Assembly: GCF_003293695.1 (NCBI RefSeq)
Contig: NZ_CP029556.1
Coordinates: forward strand, 1,250,001-1,314,000
Origin: Lysobacter oculi
GTDB taxonomy: Bacteria; Pseudomonadota; Gammaproteobacteria; Xanthomonadales; Xanthomonadaceae
Direction of reading: 5' to 3'
Length of the DNA: 64,000 nt
This document shows, piece by piece, positions 54,152-63,991 of the stretch. How positions within the stretch are numbered: position 1 is the first letter of the stretch; each line of letters opens with the position of its first letter. Under the pieces are notes generated by a model. The model did not search any database. It was not told where the DNA came from and saw nothing but the letters and a program-made list of their open reading frames with translations. A program made the position numbers and the translations under genes.

Positions 54152-55057
54152 ATGGGCGCCGGCCACGGCCACCATCACGGCAACGACACCCGCGCCTTCG
54201 CGTGGGTCACCCTGATCAATCTCGCCTACACGGTGGTGGAGGCCGGCTACGGCTTCGCCACCGATTCGCTGGCCCTGCTCACCGACGCGCTGCACAACTT
54301 CGGTGACGTGCTCGGGCTGGCGCTGGCCTGGGGCGCGGCCTCGCTGGCCAAGCGCGCGCCGACCACCCGCCACACCTACGGCTGGCGTCGCGCCACCCTG
54401 CTCTCGCCGCTGATCAACGCGATGCTGCTGGTGACGTTCTCCGGCGCGCTGGGCTGGGAAGCGTTCCGCCGTTTCAGCGCGCCGCCGGATATCCCCGCCA
54501 TACAGGTCATGGTGGTCGCGGCGATCGGCATCCTGGTCAACCTGGGCGCGGCCTGGTTCGTGCGCGACGGCCACCAGCACGACCTCAACCGGCGCGGCGC
54601 CTTCCTGCATCTGGTGGCGGATGCGGCGGTCTCGCTGGCGGCGGTGCTGGCCGGGCTGGGCATGTGGAAGCTGGGCTGGAACTGGCTGGATCCGGCCACC
54701 GCGCTGCTGATCAGCGTGGTGGTGGCGGTCGGCGCCTTCGCGCTGCTCAGGGACAGTTTCGATGCCGCGATGGACGCGGTGCCGCGCGGCATCGAACGCG
54801 AGCGCGTGCTGGCCTTCCTCGAAGCCCAGCCGGGCGTGCAGACCGTCCACCACCTGCACATCTGGGCGCTGGGCGCGGGCGAGATCGCGATGACCGCGCA
54901 CCTGGTCCGCGCGCAGGCCGGCGACCACGATGACTTCATCGACCGCATCACCCATGCGCTCGACCACGAGTTCGGCATCAACCATCCCACCCTGCAGATC
55001 GAGCACGGCGGCGGCTGCGAGCACGACCTGCACGACCGCGCGCCGCACGCGCACTAG
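54152..55057 (+). CDS. Cation diffusion facilitator family transporter
   Basis: A 301-residue CDF protein with six predicted helices. The transport site residues are in LLTDALHNFGDVLGLAL (helix 2) and HLVADAAVSLAAV (helix 5). His-rich ends (GAGHGHHHGND at the start, GGCEHDLHDRAPHAH at the end) suggest zinc or cobalt. The cytoplasmic domain has VQTVHHLHIWALGAGEIAMTAHL. It sits between pyrH and frr, normally adjacent genes, two bases after pyrH, and probably shares its transcript. Confidence 0.88.
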   Translation: MGAGHGHHHGNDTRAFAWVTLINLAYTVVEAGYGFATDSLALLTDALHNFGDVLGLALAWGAASLAKRAPTTRHTYGWRRATLLSPLINAMLLVTFSGALGWEAFRRFSAPPDIPAIQVMVVAAIGILVNLGAAWFVRDGHQHDLNRRGAFLHLVADAAVSLAAVLAGLGMWKLGWNWLDPATALLISVVVAVGAFALLRDSFDAAMDAVPRGIERERVLAFLEAQPGVQTVHHLHIWALGAGEIAMTAHLVRAQAGDHDDFIDRITHALDHEFGINHPTLQIEHGGGCEHDLHDRAPHAH

Positions 55058-55088
55058 GCCGCCACGCCGCGCCGGGACAGTCCCCGCC

Positions 55089-55094
55089 TATAAT
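55089..55094 (+). promoter_or_regulatory. -10 box of frr
   Basis: A consensus TATAAT lies 29 bases before the frr ATG in the gap after the CDF gene. It gives frr and the downstream genes an internal promoter. No clear -35 is seen. Confidence 0.6.
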
Positions 55095-55123
55095 CATTGG
55101 CTTACGTTTGCCCGGAGCCGGCC

Positions 55124-55681
55124 ATGATCAAGGACATCCACCACGACGCGCAGACCCGCATGCAGAAGAGCATCGAGTCGCTGCGCCACAATCTGGCCAA
55201 GGTCCGCACCGGCCGCGCCACGTCCGCCCTGGTCGACCACATCAAGGTCCAGAGCTACGGCTCCGACGTGCCGCTGTCGCAGGTCGCCAGCGTGGCCGTG
55301 TCCGATGCGCGCTCGCTGACCATCTCGCCGTGGGACAAGCAGATGGTCGCGCCGATCGAGAAGGCGATCATCAATTCGGACCTGGGCCTGACCCCGAACA
55401 CCGCCGGCATGACCATCCGCATCAACATCCCGCCGCTGACCGAGGAACGCCGCAAGGAGCTAACCAAGGTCGTGCATTCCGAAGGCGAGGACGCCAAGGT
55501 GGCGATCCGCAACATCCGCCGCGACGCCAACCAGCAGGTCAAGGACCTGATGAAGGACAAGACCGTCACCGAGGACGACGTGCGCCGCAGCGAGGACGAC
55601 ATCCAGAAGATGACCGACAAGGCGGTCAAGGACGTGGATGAAGTGCTGAAGACCAAGGAACAGGAGTTGATGGCGGTCTGA
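55124..55681 (+). CDS. frr: Ribosome recycling factor
   Basis: A 185-residue protein with the two-domain tRNA-mimic shape: helical SIESLRHNLAKVRTGRAT, the small domain VPLSQVASVAVSDARSLTISPWD, and the C-terminal helices with RRKELTKVVHSEGEDAKVAIRNIRRDAN. It splits post-termination ribosomes with EF-G. CCGGAGCCGGCC precedes the ATG. Confidence 0.96.
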   Translation: MIKDIHHDAQTRMQKSIESLRHNLAKVRTGRATSALVDHIKVQSYGSDVPLSQVASVAVSDARSLTISPWDKQMVAPIEKAIINSDLGLTPNTAGMTIRINIPPLTEERRKELTKVVHSEGEDAKVAIRNIRRDANQQVKDLMKDKTVTEDDVRRSEDDIQKMTDKAVKDVDEVLKTKEQELMAV

Positions 55682-55793
55682 TCCGGCCTATCGCGCCCGG
55701 TCCTGCGCCGGTCGCCTGCGCCGTTCACGCGTTGCCGCCTGGCGGCCTCCACTTCCCGGGGCCGCGATCGTTCCACCCTTGGATTCCTGATTG

Positions 55794-56555
55794 ATGGGCG
55801 AAGCCGCCTCTCCCGCCGTTCCGCGCCACCTCGCCGTCATCATGGACGGCAACGGCCGCTGGGCCGAACAGCGCCGCCGCCCGCGGCTGATCGGCCATCG
55901 CGCCGGCGCCCGCGCGGTCAACCTGTGCATGGAGTTCTGCCTTGAACAGGGCGTGGAAGCACTGACCCTGTTCGCGTTCTCCAGCGAGAACTGGGGCCGC
56001 CCGCAGGAGGAAGTGAGCGGCCTGATGCGGCTGTTCACCGGCACCCTCGACCGCGAGGTGGACGACCTGCACCGGCGCGGCATCCGCCTACGCTTCATCG
56101 GCGATGACACGCGCTTCTCGCCCGACATCCGCCGCCGCATGCAGGCCGGCGAGGCGCTGACCGCCGGCAACACGCGGATGACGCTGACCATTGCCGCCAG
56201 CTACGGCGGGCGCCAGGACATCGTCGGGGCCGCCCGCGTGCTGGCCACCGAAGTCGCCGCCGGCCGGATGCGCCCGGAAGACATCGACGAAGCCGCCTTC
56301 GCCCGCCATGTCGCCCTGCCCGACCTGCCCGCGCCCGACCTGCTGATCCGCACCGGCGGCGACCAGCGCATCAGCAATTTCCTGCTCTGGCAGGCCGCCT
56401 ACACCGAGCTCTGGTTCACGCCGCGCTTGTGGCCCGAACTCGATGCCGCCACACTCCAGCACGCCTTCGACGATTACGCCCGCCGCGAACGCCGCTTCGG
56501 CCTGACCGGGGCACAGGTCGCGGCACCCGCCCAGGACTCCCCGTCGAACGCATGA
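55794..56555 (+). CDS. uppS: Undecaprenyl diphosphate synthase
   Basis: A 253-residue cis-prenyltransferase that makes C55-PP, the lipid carrier for peptidoglycan and O-antigen. The catalytic Asp is in VIMDGNGRWAEQR (Asp18), with FAFSSENWGRP, and DLLIRTGGDQRISNFLLWQAAYTELWF at the C-terminal substrate site. The cdsA start overlaps its stop by ATGA. Confidence 0.95.
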   Translation: MGEAASPAVPRHLAVIMDGNGRWAEQRRRPRLIGHRAGARAVNLCMEFCLEQGVEALTLFAFSSENWGRPQEEVSGLMRLFTGTLDREVDDLHRRGIRLRFIGDDTRFSPDIRRRMQAGEALTAGNTRMTLTIAASYGGRQDIVGAARVLATEVAAGRMRPEDIDEAAFARHVALPDLPAPDLLIRTGGDQRISNFLLWQAAYTELWFTPRLWPELDAATLQHAFDDYARRERRFGLTGAQVAAPAQDSPSNA

Positions 56556-57415
56556 CCAAGACCCGTTTCCTCGCCGCCCTCGTCATGGGCCCCGCCGCCA
56601 TCCTCGCGGTACTGTTCCTGCCCACGCCGTGGATGATGGTGCTGGCCGCCGTGCTGTTCCTGGCCGGGCTGTGGGAGTGGTTCAAGCTGGCCGATGTCGA
56701 AGACACGCTGACCCGCACCTTCCTGCTGGCCGCCAACCTGTTGCTGATGGTGATGCTGGTCTGGGGCTCGCGCACCGAGCGCGGCGGCTCGCTGGCGCTG
56801 TTCCACCTGATGATCCTGGTTGGCCTGGGCTGGTGGCTGCTGGCCGCGCTGTGGCTGCGCTTCCCCACCTTCGGTTCCCACCACGAGGGCTGGGCCCGCG
56901 CGATCAAGCTGGCCGCCGGCACGCTCGCCGTGGTTCCGGCCTGGTGCGCGCTGGCGGTGATCCACGGCGACCCGGCCGATGCCGCCACCGTCGGCATCAT
57001 CCCCCGCAACCATTTGTGGCTGCTGACCGCGCTGATGATGATCTGGATGGCGGATACCGGCGCCTATTTCGCCGGCCGCAAATTCGGGCGCCACAAGCTG
57101 TCGCCGCGCATCAGCCCCAACAAGACGGTCGAAGGCCTCATCGGCGGCGCCGTGGCCGCGACGGTGTTCGGCCTGATCTTCGCGATGATCGCCGGCGCCT
57201 CCACCGCGCAGCTGCCGTGGGTGGCGCTGACCGCGCTGATCACGGTGATCGCCTCGGTGGTCGGCGACCTCTTCGAGAGCCTGCTCAAGCGCCACGCCGG
57301 GGCCAAGGATTCCAGCGACCTGATCCCGGGTCACGGCGGCATCCTGGACCGCGTCGACAGCGTGCTGGCGGCGCTGCCGGTGTTCGCCATCTGCAAGGCC
57401 AGTTTTGGCTTCTGA
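56552..57415 (+). CDS. cdsA: Phosphatidate cytidylyltransferase
   Basis: A 287-residue polytopic membrane enzyme forming CDP-diacylglycerol. The family signature is [19 protein letters not shown] near the C-terminus, preceded by [19 protein letters not shown] and [12 protein letters not shown]. About eight helices are predicted. It starts inside the uppS stop, and dxr starts one base after its stop. Confidence 0.94.
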   Translation: MTKTRFLAALVMGPAAILAVLFLPTPWMMVLAAVLFLAGLWEWFKLADVEDTLTRTFLLAANLLLMVMLVWGSRTERGGSLALFHLMILVGLGWWLLAALWLRFPTFGSHHEGWARAIKLAAGTLAVVPAWCALAVIHGDPADAATVGIIPRNHLWLLTALMMIWMADTGAYFAGRKFGRHKLSPRISPNKTVEGLIGGAVAATVFGLIFAMIAGASTAQLPWVALTALITVIASVVGDLFESLLKRHAGAKDSSDLIPGHGGILDRVDSVLAALPVFAICKASFGF

Positions 57416-57416
57416 C

Positions 57417-58595
57417 ATGCGCGGGGTGCGGCGCATCGCCCTGTTCGGTGCGACCGGCTCCATCGGCGCCTCGGCGCTGGACGTCATCGCCCGCCATCCC
57501 GACCGCTACCGCGCCACCGTGCTGGCCGCCGGCACGCAGGTCGAAGCGCTCATCGAGCTCTGCCGCGTCCATCGCCCCGAGCACGCGGTGATCGCGGACG
57601 AAGCCGCCTTCCCCACCCTGCGTGACGGCCTGCGCGACGCCGGCCTCGCCACCCAGGCCCACGCTGGCATGGCGGCGATGGCGCAACTGGCCGCCTCCGA
57701 CGCCTGCGACACGGTGATCGCGGCCATCGTCGGCGCCGCCGGCTTGCCGTCCACGCTTGCCGCCGCCTGCGCCGGCAAGCGCCTGCTGCTGGCCAACAAG
57801 GAATCGCTGGTGCTGGCCGGCGAGCTGCTGATGCGCGAAGTCGCCGCTTCCGGCAGCACGCTGGTGCCGATCGACAGCGAGCACAACGCGATCTTCCAGT
57901 GCCTGCCCGAGGGCCGCTGCGGCGAGGGCGTGGCGAAGATCATCCTGACCGCGTCCGGCGGGCCGTTCCGTGGCCGCCGCCGCGATGAACTGGCCACGGT
58001 CACCCCGGCCCAGGCGGTGGCGCATCCCAAATGGTCGATGGGCCCGAAGATCTCGGTCGATTCGGCCACGCTGATGAACAAGGGGCTCGAAGTGATCGAG
58101 GCCCACCACCTGTTCGGCCTGCCCGGCGAACGCATCGAGGTGCTCGTGCACCCGCAGTCGCTGGTGCATTCCTTCGTCGAATTCGTCGATGGCTCGACGC
58201 TGGCGCAGCTCGGCCTGCCGGACATGCGCACCACGCTGGCGGTCGGGCTGGCCTGGCCGGAGCGCGTGGCCTCGGGCGTGGCCGGGCTGGACCTGGTCGC
58301 CCAGGGCGGTGCGCTCACCTTCGAGCCGCCGGACCTCGACGCCTTCCCCTGCCTGCGCCTGGCCTTCCACGCGCTTTCGGCCGGTGGCACCGCGCCGGCG
58401 CTGCTCAACGCGCTCAACGAGGAAGCCGTTTCAGCCTTTCTTCAGGGCCGGATTGGTTTTCTGGCGATCCCCGCGCTGGTCGAAGATGGTCTGGCCGCGC
58501 TCCCCTCCACCCGGGCGGAATCGCTCGACGTGCTGCACGCCGCCGACGAAGCGGCGCGCCGGTACGCGCGCACCGCGATTTCGCGCCTGAATTGA
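57417..58595 (+). CDS. dxr: 1-deoxy-D-xylulose 5-phosphate reductoisomerase
   Basis: A 392-residue enzyme committing to MEP-pathway isoprenoids, which feed uppS. NADPH motif [14 protein letters not shown]; metal and substrate sites [33 protein letters not shown] and [20 protein letters not shown], with [12 protein letters not shown]. An in-frame TTG four codons upstream overlaps cdsA and is less likely. Confidence 0.95.
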   Translation: MRGVRRIALFGATGSIGASALDVIARHPDRYRATVLAAGTQVEALIELCRVHRPEHAVIADEAAFPTLRDGLRDAGLATQAHAGMAAMAQLAASDACDTVIAAIVGAAGLPSTLAAACAGKRLLLANKESLVLAGELLMREVAASGSTLVPIDSEHNAIFQCLPEGRCGEGVAKIILTASGGPFRGRRRDELATVTPAQAVAHPKWSMGPKISVDSATLMNKGLEVIEAHHLFGLPGERIEVLVHPQSLVHSFVEFVDGSTLAQLGLPDMRTTLAVGLAWPERVASGVAGLDLVAQGGALTFEPPDLDAFPCLRLAFHALSAGGTAPALLNALNEEAVSAFLQGRIGFLAIPALVEDGLAALPSTRAESLDVLHAADEAARRYARTAISRLN

Positions 58596-58604
58596 CGCGC
58601 CCGC

Positions 58605-59960
58605 ATGACTGACTTCGCAGGCTCGGTGTTCTGGCTGATCGTCAGCCTCGGCATCCTGGTCACCTTCCACGAGTTCGGCCACTTCTGGGTCGCGCGCCGC
58701 TGTGGCGTCAAGGTACTGCGTTTCTCGGTGGGCTTCGGCAAGCCGCTGTGGATGCGCCGCGGCCAGGACGGCACCGAATACGCCATCGCCGCCATTCCGC
58801 TCGGCGGCTACGTGAAGATGCTCGACGAGCGCGAGGGGGATGTCGCGTCGTCCGAGCTGCCGCAGGCCTTCAACCGCAAATCGGTCTGGCAGCGCATCGC
58901 CATCGTCGCCGCCGGGCCCATCGCCAACCTGCTGCTCTGCGTCGCCCTGCTGTGGGCGATGTTCGTGGTCGGCCGGCCCGATTACGCACCGGAGATCGGC
59001 CGCGTCGACGGAATCGCCGCCCAGTCCGGCTTCCAGCGCGGCGACCGCCTGCTCGCGGTCGATGGCGAAGCCACGCCCAGCTGGAGCGAAGCCGGGCTGG
59101 CGCTGATGACCGCCGCGCTCGACCGCCAGCCGGTCACCGTCAAGGTCACCGATGCCAGCGGCCAGCCGCGCGAACGCACCCTGCACCTGGAACGCCTGTC
59201 GCCCGAGGTGAAGGAGCGCCAGGCGCTCGGCGCGATCGGGCTGGTGCCGGCGCACTTCATCGCGCCCGCCGTGGTGGGCAATGTCAGCGCCGACGGTCCC
59301 GCCGCCGGCAAGCTGAAAGCCGGCGACCGCATCCTCGCCGTGGATGGCCAGCCGGCCAGCGACTTCGAATCCCTGCCGGCGCCGATCACCGCCGCCGGCC
59401 AGGCCGGGCGTGCCGCGCACCTGCGGATCGAGCGCGACGGCGTCCAGTCCGACATCGACATCACCCCGCGCCGCATGCACCACCCGCAGGCCGGCGACTA
59501 CTGGGGCATCGGGATCAGCGCGGCACAGGCCGGCACCCCGCCGCATACCGCCCTGCTGCGGCATGGCCCGCTGGCGGCGGTTCCCGCGGCGTTCAGCGAA
59601 GCCTGGAAGCTGGCGCGTGAATCGGTGGGGATGATGGCGCGCATGTTCAGCGGCCGCGCCTCGGTGGAAAACGTCTCCGGCCCCATCACCATCGCCCGCT
59701 ACGCCAATGCTTCCGCCGGCATGGGCGTGGCCTGGTTCCTGAACTTCCTGGCGCTGGTGTCGCTCAGCCTGGCCATCATCAACCTGCTGCCGATTCCCAT
59801 GCTGGATGGCGGGCACCTGCTGTATTACCTTATCGAATTGGTCAAAGGCCGCCCGCTGGACGAGCGCGCCATGGCCTTCGGCCAGTACCTCGGCCTGGCC
59901 CTGCTGGCCGGCCTGATGGGGCTGGCGTTCTACAATGACCTCCACGGTCTGCTGCGATGA
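58605..59960 (+). CDS. rseP: Site-2 protease RseP
   Basis: A 451-residue inner-membrane zinc metalloprotease. The active-site helix has HEFGH (residues 22-26), and LPIPMLDGGHLLYY near the C-terminus supplies the third ligand. Two PDZ domains lie between (around SGFQRGDRLLAVDGEATP and AAGKLKAGDRILAVDGQPAS). It cleaves anti-sigma-E after DegS. It lies directly upstream of bamA, the usual order. Confidence 0.95.
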   Translation: MTDFAGSVFWLIVSLGILVTFHEFGHFWVARRCGVKVLRFSVGFGKPLWMRRGQDGTEYAIAAIPLGGYVKMLDEREGDVASSELPQAFNRKSVWQRIAIVAAGPIANLLLCVALLWAMFVVGRPDYAPEIGRVDGIAAQSGFQRGDRLLAVDGEATPSWSEAGLALMTAALDRQPVTVKVTDASGQPRERTLHLERLSPEVKERQALGAIGLVPAHFIAPAVVGNVSADGPAAGKLKAGDRILAVDGQPASDFESLPAPITAAGQAGRAAHLRIERDGVQSDIDITPRRMHHPQAGDYWGIGISAAQAGTPPHTALLRHGPLAAVPAAFSEAWKLARESVGMMARMFSGRASVENVSGPITIARYANASAGMGVAWFLNFLALVSLSLAIINLLPIPMLDGGHLLYYLIELVKGRPLDERAMAFGQYLGLALLAGLMGLAFYNDLHGLLR

Positions 59961-60003
59961 CACCCACCGCCGCAGGCCTTTCCACGCAACCCGGATATCC
60001 GTA

Positions 60004-62514
60004 ATGACGCGAACCCCCACCCGTCGCCGCCTGCTCGCCCTCGCGCTCGCCACCGCCCTCGCGACGCCCGCCTGGGCGCAGTCGATCGACCCGTTCACCG
60101 TCAGCGACATCCGCGTCGACGGCCTGCAGCGCATCTCGGCGGGCACGGTGTTCACCTACCTGCCGGTGGAACGCGGCGACACCCTCGACCAGTCGAAGGC
60201 CGCCGAGGCGATCCGCGCCCTCTACAAGACCGGTTTCTTCGAGGACATCCGCCTCGACCGCCAGGGCGACATCCTGGTGCTGACGGTGGTGGAACGCCCG
60301 GCCATCAACAAGCTCACGGTCAGCGGCAACAAGGACCTGCAGACCGACCAGCTGATGAAGAGCCTGAAGGACATCGGCCTGTCCGAGGGCGAGACCTACG
60401 ACCGGATGAGCCTGGACCGGGTCAAGCAGGAACTCACCCGCGCCTACCAGAACCGCGGCAAGTACAACGTCGAGATCAACCCGACGGTCACCCGCCTCGA
60501 CCGCAACCGCGTCGACGTGGCCATCGAGATCAAGGAAGGCAAGGCGGCCAAGATCAGCCACGTCAACGTGATCGGCAACGACGTCTTCAGCGACAAGCAG
60601 CTGCTGAAGGGTTGGGAATCCAAGCCGTCCAACTGGCTGTCCTGGTACCGCCGCGACGACCAGTATTCGAAGGAAAAGCTCTCCGGCGACCTGGAGAAGC
60701 TGCAGTCCTACTACCTCGACCGTGGCTATATCGATGCCGATGTCGGGCCGGACAACACCCAGGTGTCGATCAGCCCGGACAAGCGCGAGGTGTTCATCAC
60801 CGCCGGCCTGACCGAGGGTGAGCAGTACAAGATCTCCACCGTGTCGGTGAGCGGTGACACCGTGCTGCCGAAGGAAGACATCGAGGCCCGCGTGAAGGCC
60901 TTCGTGCGCCCCGGCGACGTGTTCTCGCGCGCGCGCCTGGAAATGGCGACCGAGAGCATCACCGGCTCGCTGAGCAACATCGGCTATGCGTTCGCGCAGG
61001 TGCAGCCGGCGCCGGACGTGGACCGCGAGGGCCGCACCGTGGCCATCGACATGCAGGTGGTGCCGGGCCCGCGCGTCAACGTGCGCCGCATCGTCTTCAA
61101 GGACAACAACCGCACCAAGGACGAGGTCCTGCGCCGCGAGATGCGCCAGCTGGAAGGCGCGTGGTACTCGCAGGCGGCGATCGACCGCTCGAAGATCCGC
61201 CTGCAGCAGCTGGGCTACTTCGAGACCGTGGACATCGAAAGCAAGCCGGTACCCGGCAGCAGCGACCAGGTCGACCTGGAAGTGAAGGTCAAGGAGACCA
61301 ACTCCGGCCAGGTGATGCTGGCGCTGGGTTATTCGCAGCTCGGCGGCATGCAGATCAGCGGCCAGCTGTCGGAGAACAACTTCCTGGGCAGCGGCAACCG
61401 CGTCTCCGTCGCGGCGATGCGCAGCACCTACCAGAAGCGCTACGACTTCTCGTTCACCAACCCGTACTTCACCGACAACGGTGTCTCGCTGGGCTACAAC
61501 CTGTTCTGGAACGAGTTCGACTACTCCAACTTCAACGTGGCCCAGTATTCGACCAACTCGGGCGCGGCGCAGATGTTCCTCGGCATCCCGGTCACCGAAT
61601 ACGACACGGTGAGCTGGATGCTCGGCATCGACAGCAAGAAGGTGCTGGCGATCCCGGGCTCCACACCCGACACGATCGTCGATTACATCAATGCCGTGGG
61701 CAACCAGACGTTCCACTCCTGGCGCACCCAGCTGGCCTTCGCCCGCGACACCCGCAACCACGCGCTGACGCCGACCGCCGGCACCTTCCAGCGCATCGGC
61801 CTGGAAGCCACCCTGCCCGGCTCGACCGTGCAGTACTGGAAGCTCGACTACCAGTTCTCCAAGTACTGGCCGATCAGCCCGGCGCTGGTGCTCAACACCG
61901 CCTTCAACATCGGCTACGGCGATTCCTACGGCAAGGAATTCGAGCGCGCGCTCTGCTATTCGCCTTCCACCATCGTCGACAGCGACGGCGACGGCGTGCC
62001 CGATACCGTGGTGCCGGGTGCGGCGCCGAGCGTGCCCTGCTTCCCGACCTCGCCCGACTACGTCAAGACGGTCACCGCGACCGGCCTGCCGTTCTTCGAG
62101 AACTACTACGCCGGCGGCGTGTCGTCCTCGGGTCGCGTGCGCGGCTTCACCGACAACACGCTCGGCCCGCGCGTGCCGAATGCCTACGGCTACATGCAGC
62201 CGCTGGGCGGTTCGCTGAAGACGGTCGGCTCGCTGGAGATGTTCTTCCCGAAGCTGATCGACAGCCCGGCCGCGCGTTTCTCGGCCTTCGTCGACATCGG
62301 CAACGTGTACAAGGACTTCAACAGTTTCGATGCCAACGATCTGCGCGTGTCGACCGGCATCGCGATGATGTGGCGTTCGCCGATGGGCCCGATCACCATC
62401 AGCTACGCGCTGCCGATCCGCAAGAAAGACTCGATCTACGACGCCAGCGGGAAGCTGATCCAGGAAGGCGACCGCATCGAGCGCCTGCAGTTCACCTTCA
62501 CCGGCGGCTTCTGA
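60004..62514 (+). CDS. bamA: Outer membrane protein assembly factor BamA
   Basis: An 836-residue Omp85 protein. It has a signal peptide ending in TPAWA, five POTRA domains (starting FTVSDIRVDGLQRISAGTVF) and a 16-strand barrel. The essential loop-6 motif is VRGFTDNTLGPR, and the C-terminus is FTFTGGF. Just before it, a barrel loop carries CYSPS and a DSDGDGVPDT calcium-type loop followed by a second Cys (SVPCFP). This insertion is not in E. coli BamA. It catalyses insertion of outer-membrane barrels. skp is absent downstream. Confidence 0.95.
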   Translation: MTRTPTRRRLLALALATALATPAWAQSIDPFTVSDIRVDGLQRISAGTVFTYLPVERGDTLDQSKAAEAIRALYKTGFFEDIRLDRQGDILVLTVVERPAINKLTVSGNKDLQTDQLMKSLKDIGLSEGETYDRMSLDRVKQELTRAYQNRGKYNVEINPTVTRLDRNRVDVAIEIKEGKAAKISHVNVIGNDVFSDKQLLKGWESKPSNWLSWYRRDDQYSKEKLSGDLEKLQSYYLDRGYIDADVGPDNTQVSISPDKREVFITAGLTEGEQYKISTVSVSGDTVLPKEDIEARVKAFVRPGDVFSRARLEMATESITGSLSNIGYAFAQVQPAPDVDREGRTVAIDMQVVPGPRVNVRRIVFKDNNRTKDEVLRREMRQLEGAWYSQAAIDRSKIRLQQLGYFETVDIESKPVPGSSDQVDLEVKVKETNSGQVMLALGYSQLGGMQISGQLSENNFLGSGNRVSVAAMRSTYQKRYDFSFTNPYFTDNGVSLGYNLFWNEFDYSNFNVAQYSTNSGAAQMFLGIPVTEYDTVSWMLGIDSKKVLAIPGSTPDTIVDYINAVGNQTFHSWRTQLAFARDTRNHALTPTAGTFQRIGLEATLPGSTVQYWKLDYQFSKYWPISPALVLNTAFNIGYGDSYGKEFERALCYSPSTIVDSDGDGVPDTVVPGAAPSVPCFPTSPDYVKTVTATGLPFFENYYAGGVSSSGRVRGFTDNTLGPRVPNAYGYMQPLGGSLKTVGSLEMFFPKLIDSPAARFSAFVDIGNVYKDFNSFDANDLRVSTGIAMMWRSPMGPITISYALPIRKKDSIYDASGKLIQEGDRIERLQFTFTGGF

Positions 62515-62521
62515 CCGCCGC

Positions 62522-63541
62522 ATGTCCGCGACGTATACCGCGGCCGGACTGGCTGAACGCTTCGGGTTGGGGGTGGTGGGGGACGGCGAAACCGCCGTCT
62601 CCGGCGTCGGCACCTTGGCGGGCGCGAAGCCGGGGCAGCTCGGCTTTCTCGCCAATCCGCGTTACCGCAGCCAGCTGGAGGCCACCGCCGCCAGCGTGGT
62701 GGTGATGCGCGCCGCCGATGCCGAAAACGCGCCGGTCACCGCGCTCGTCGCGCGTGATCCCTACGCCGCCTTCGCCCGCATCGCCGCGCTGTTCGAACCG
62801 GTGCCGGAATATCCGCCCGGCATCCACCCGAGCGCCGTCATCGCGCCCGAAGCCGTCATCGACCCCGGCGCCCACGTCGGGCCCTTCGTCAGCATCGGCG
62901 CGCGCAGCCATGTCGGTGCCGGCGCGGTGATCGGCCCGGGCTGCGTGATCGGCGAGGACTGCGTGGTCGGCGCCGGCAGCGAACTCATCGCCCGGGTCAC
63001 TCTGGTCACCCGCGTGCGGCTGGGCGAACGCGTGCGCATCCATCCCGGCGCGGTGCTCGGCGCCGACGGCTTCGGCCTGGCGTTGGAGGGCGGGCGCTGG
63101 CTCAAGGTGCCGCAGCTCGGCGGCGTGCGCATCGGCGACGACTGCGAGATCGGCGCCAACACCTGCATCGACCGTGGCGCGCTGGACGACACCGTGCTGG
63201 AGGAAGACGTCCGCCTCGACAACCAGATCCAGATCGGCCACAACGTCCACATCGGCGCGCATACCGCGATGGCCGGCTGCTCGGCCGCGGCCGGCAGCGC
63301 GAAGATCGGCCGCTACTGCCTGATCGGCGGCGGCGCGGGCGTGCTGGGGCATCTGGAAATCTGCGACCAGGCGGTGGTGACCGCGATGAGCCTGGTCACC
63401 CATTCGATCCGCGAGCCCGGGGAGTACTCTTCCGGGACGCCGTTGATGGACAATCGCAGCTGGCGCAAGAGCGCCGCCCGCTTCAAGCAACTCGACAAGC
63501 TGTTCCGCGGCATGCGTGGCGGCGACAAGGACCCGGCATGA
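62522..63541 (+). CDS. lpxD: UDP-3-O-acylglucosamine N-acyltransferase
   Basis: A 339-residue lipid A enzyme. An N-terminal uridine-binding domain is followed by hexapeptide repeats (IHPSAVIAPEAVIDPGAHVG onward), GADGFGLALEGGRW, the catalytic His in IQIGHNVHIGAHTAMAGC, and the C-terminal helices (SWRKSAARFKQLDKL). It adds the second 3-hydroxyacyl chain to UDP-3-O-acyl-glucosamine. It overlaps fabZ by ATGA. Confidence 0.95.
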   Translation: MSATYTAAGLAERFGLGVVGDGETAVSGVGTLAGAKPGQLGFLANPRYRSQLEATAASVVVMRAADAENAPVTALVARDPYAAFARIAALFEPVPEYPPGIHPSAVIAPEAVIDPGAHVGPFVSIGARSHVGAGAVIGPGCVIGEDCVVGAGSELIARVTLVTRVRLGERVRIHPGAVLGADGFGLALEGGRWLKVPQLGGVRIGDDCEIGANTCIDRGALDDTVLEEDVRLDNQIQIGHNVHIGAHTAMAGCSAAAGSAKIGRYCLIGGGAGVLGHLEICDQAVVTAMSLVTHSIREPGEYSSGTPLMDNRSWRKSAARFKQLDKLFRGMRGGDKDPA

Positions 63542-63990
63542 CCGAACTGCAGCTCCCCGTGGACATCGAGCGCATCCGCGAGATGCTGCCGCACCGCTAT
63601 CCCTTCCTGCTGGTGGACCGCGTGGTGGAGTTCGACTCCGGCCAGCGGATCAAGGCGTGGAAGAACGTCAGCATCAACGAGCCCTTCTTCAACGGCCATT
63701 TCCCCGCGCATGCGGTGATGCCGGGCGTGCTGGTGATCGAGGCGCTGGCCCAGGCCGGCGGCCTGCTGAGCCACATGAGCCGCGGCGGCGCGGTCGAAGG
63801 CAAGCTGTCCTACCTGGTGAAGGTGGATGCGGCCAAGTTCTCCAGCATGGTGGTGCCGGGCGACCGCCTGGAGCTGGAGGTCACGATCAAGCGCGAGATC
63901 CGCAACATGGTCCTGTACGTGGGCGTGGCCAGCGTGGACGGCAAGCAGGTCGCCTGCGCTGAGATCCTCTGCGCCGAGGTCGATGCCTGA
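63538..63990 (+). CDS. fabZ: 3-hydroxyacyl-[acyl-carrier-protein] dehydratase FabZ
   Basis: A 150-residue hot-dog-fold dehydratase of fatty acid synthesis. [14 protein letters not shown], then the active-site [24 protein letters not shown] with catalytic His and Glu. The usual Pro in HFPxxPVMPG is Ala here, which is probably neutral. It sits between lpxD and lpxA, the conserved position that ties fatty acid and lipid A supply. Confidence 0.95.
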   Translation: MTELQLPVDIERIREMLPHRYPFLLVDRVVEFDSGQRIKAWKNVSINEPFFNGHFPAHAVMPGVLVIEALAQAGGLLSHMSRGGAVEGKLSYLVKVDAAKFSSMVVPGDRLELEVTIKREIRNMVLYVGVASVDGKQVACAEILCAEVDA

Positions 63991-63991
63991 G

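Noticed and set aside
59842..62655. A 937-codon open frame antisense to bamA
   Set aside because: Composition is the Val/Asp/Arg/His/Gly pattern typical of high-G+C antisense frames, it has no recognisable domain, and bamA on the other strand is unambiguous.
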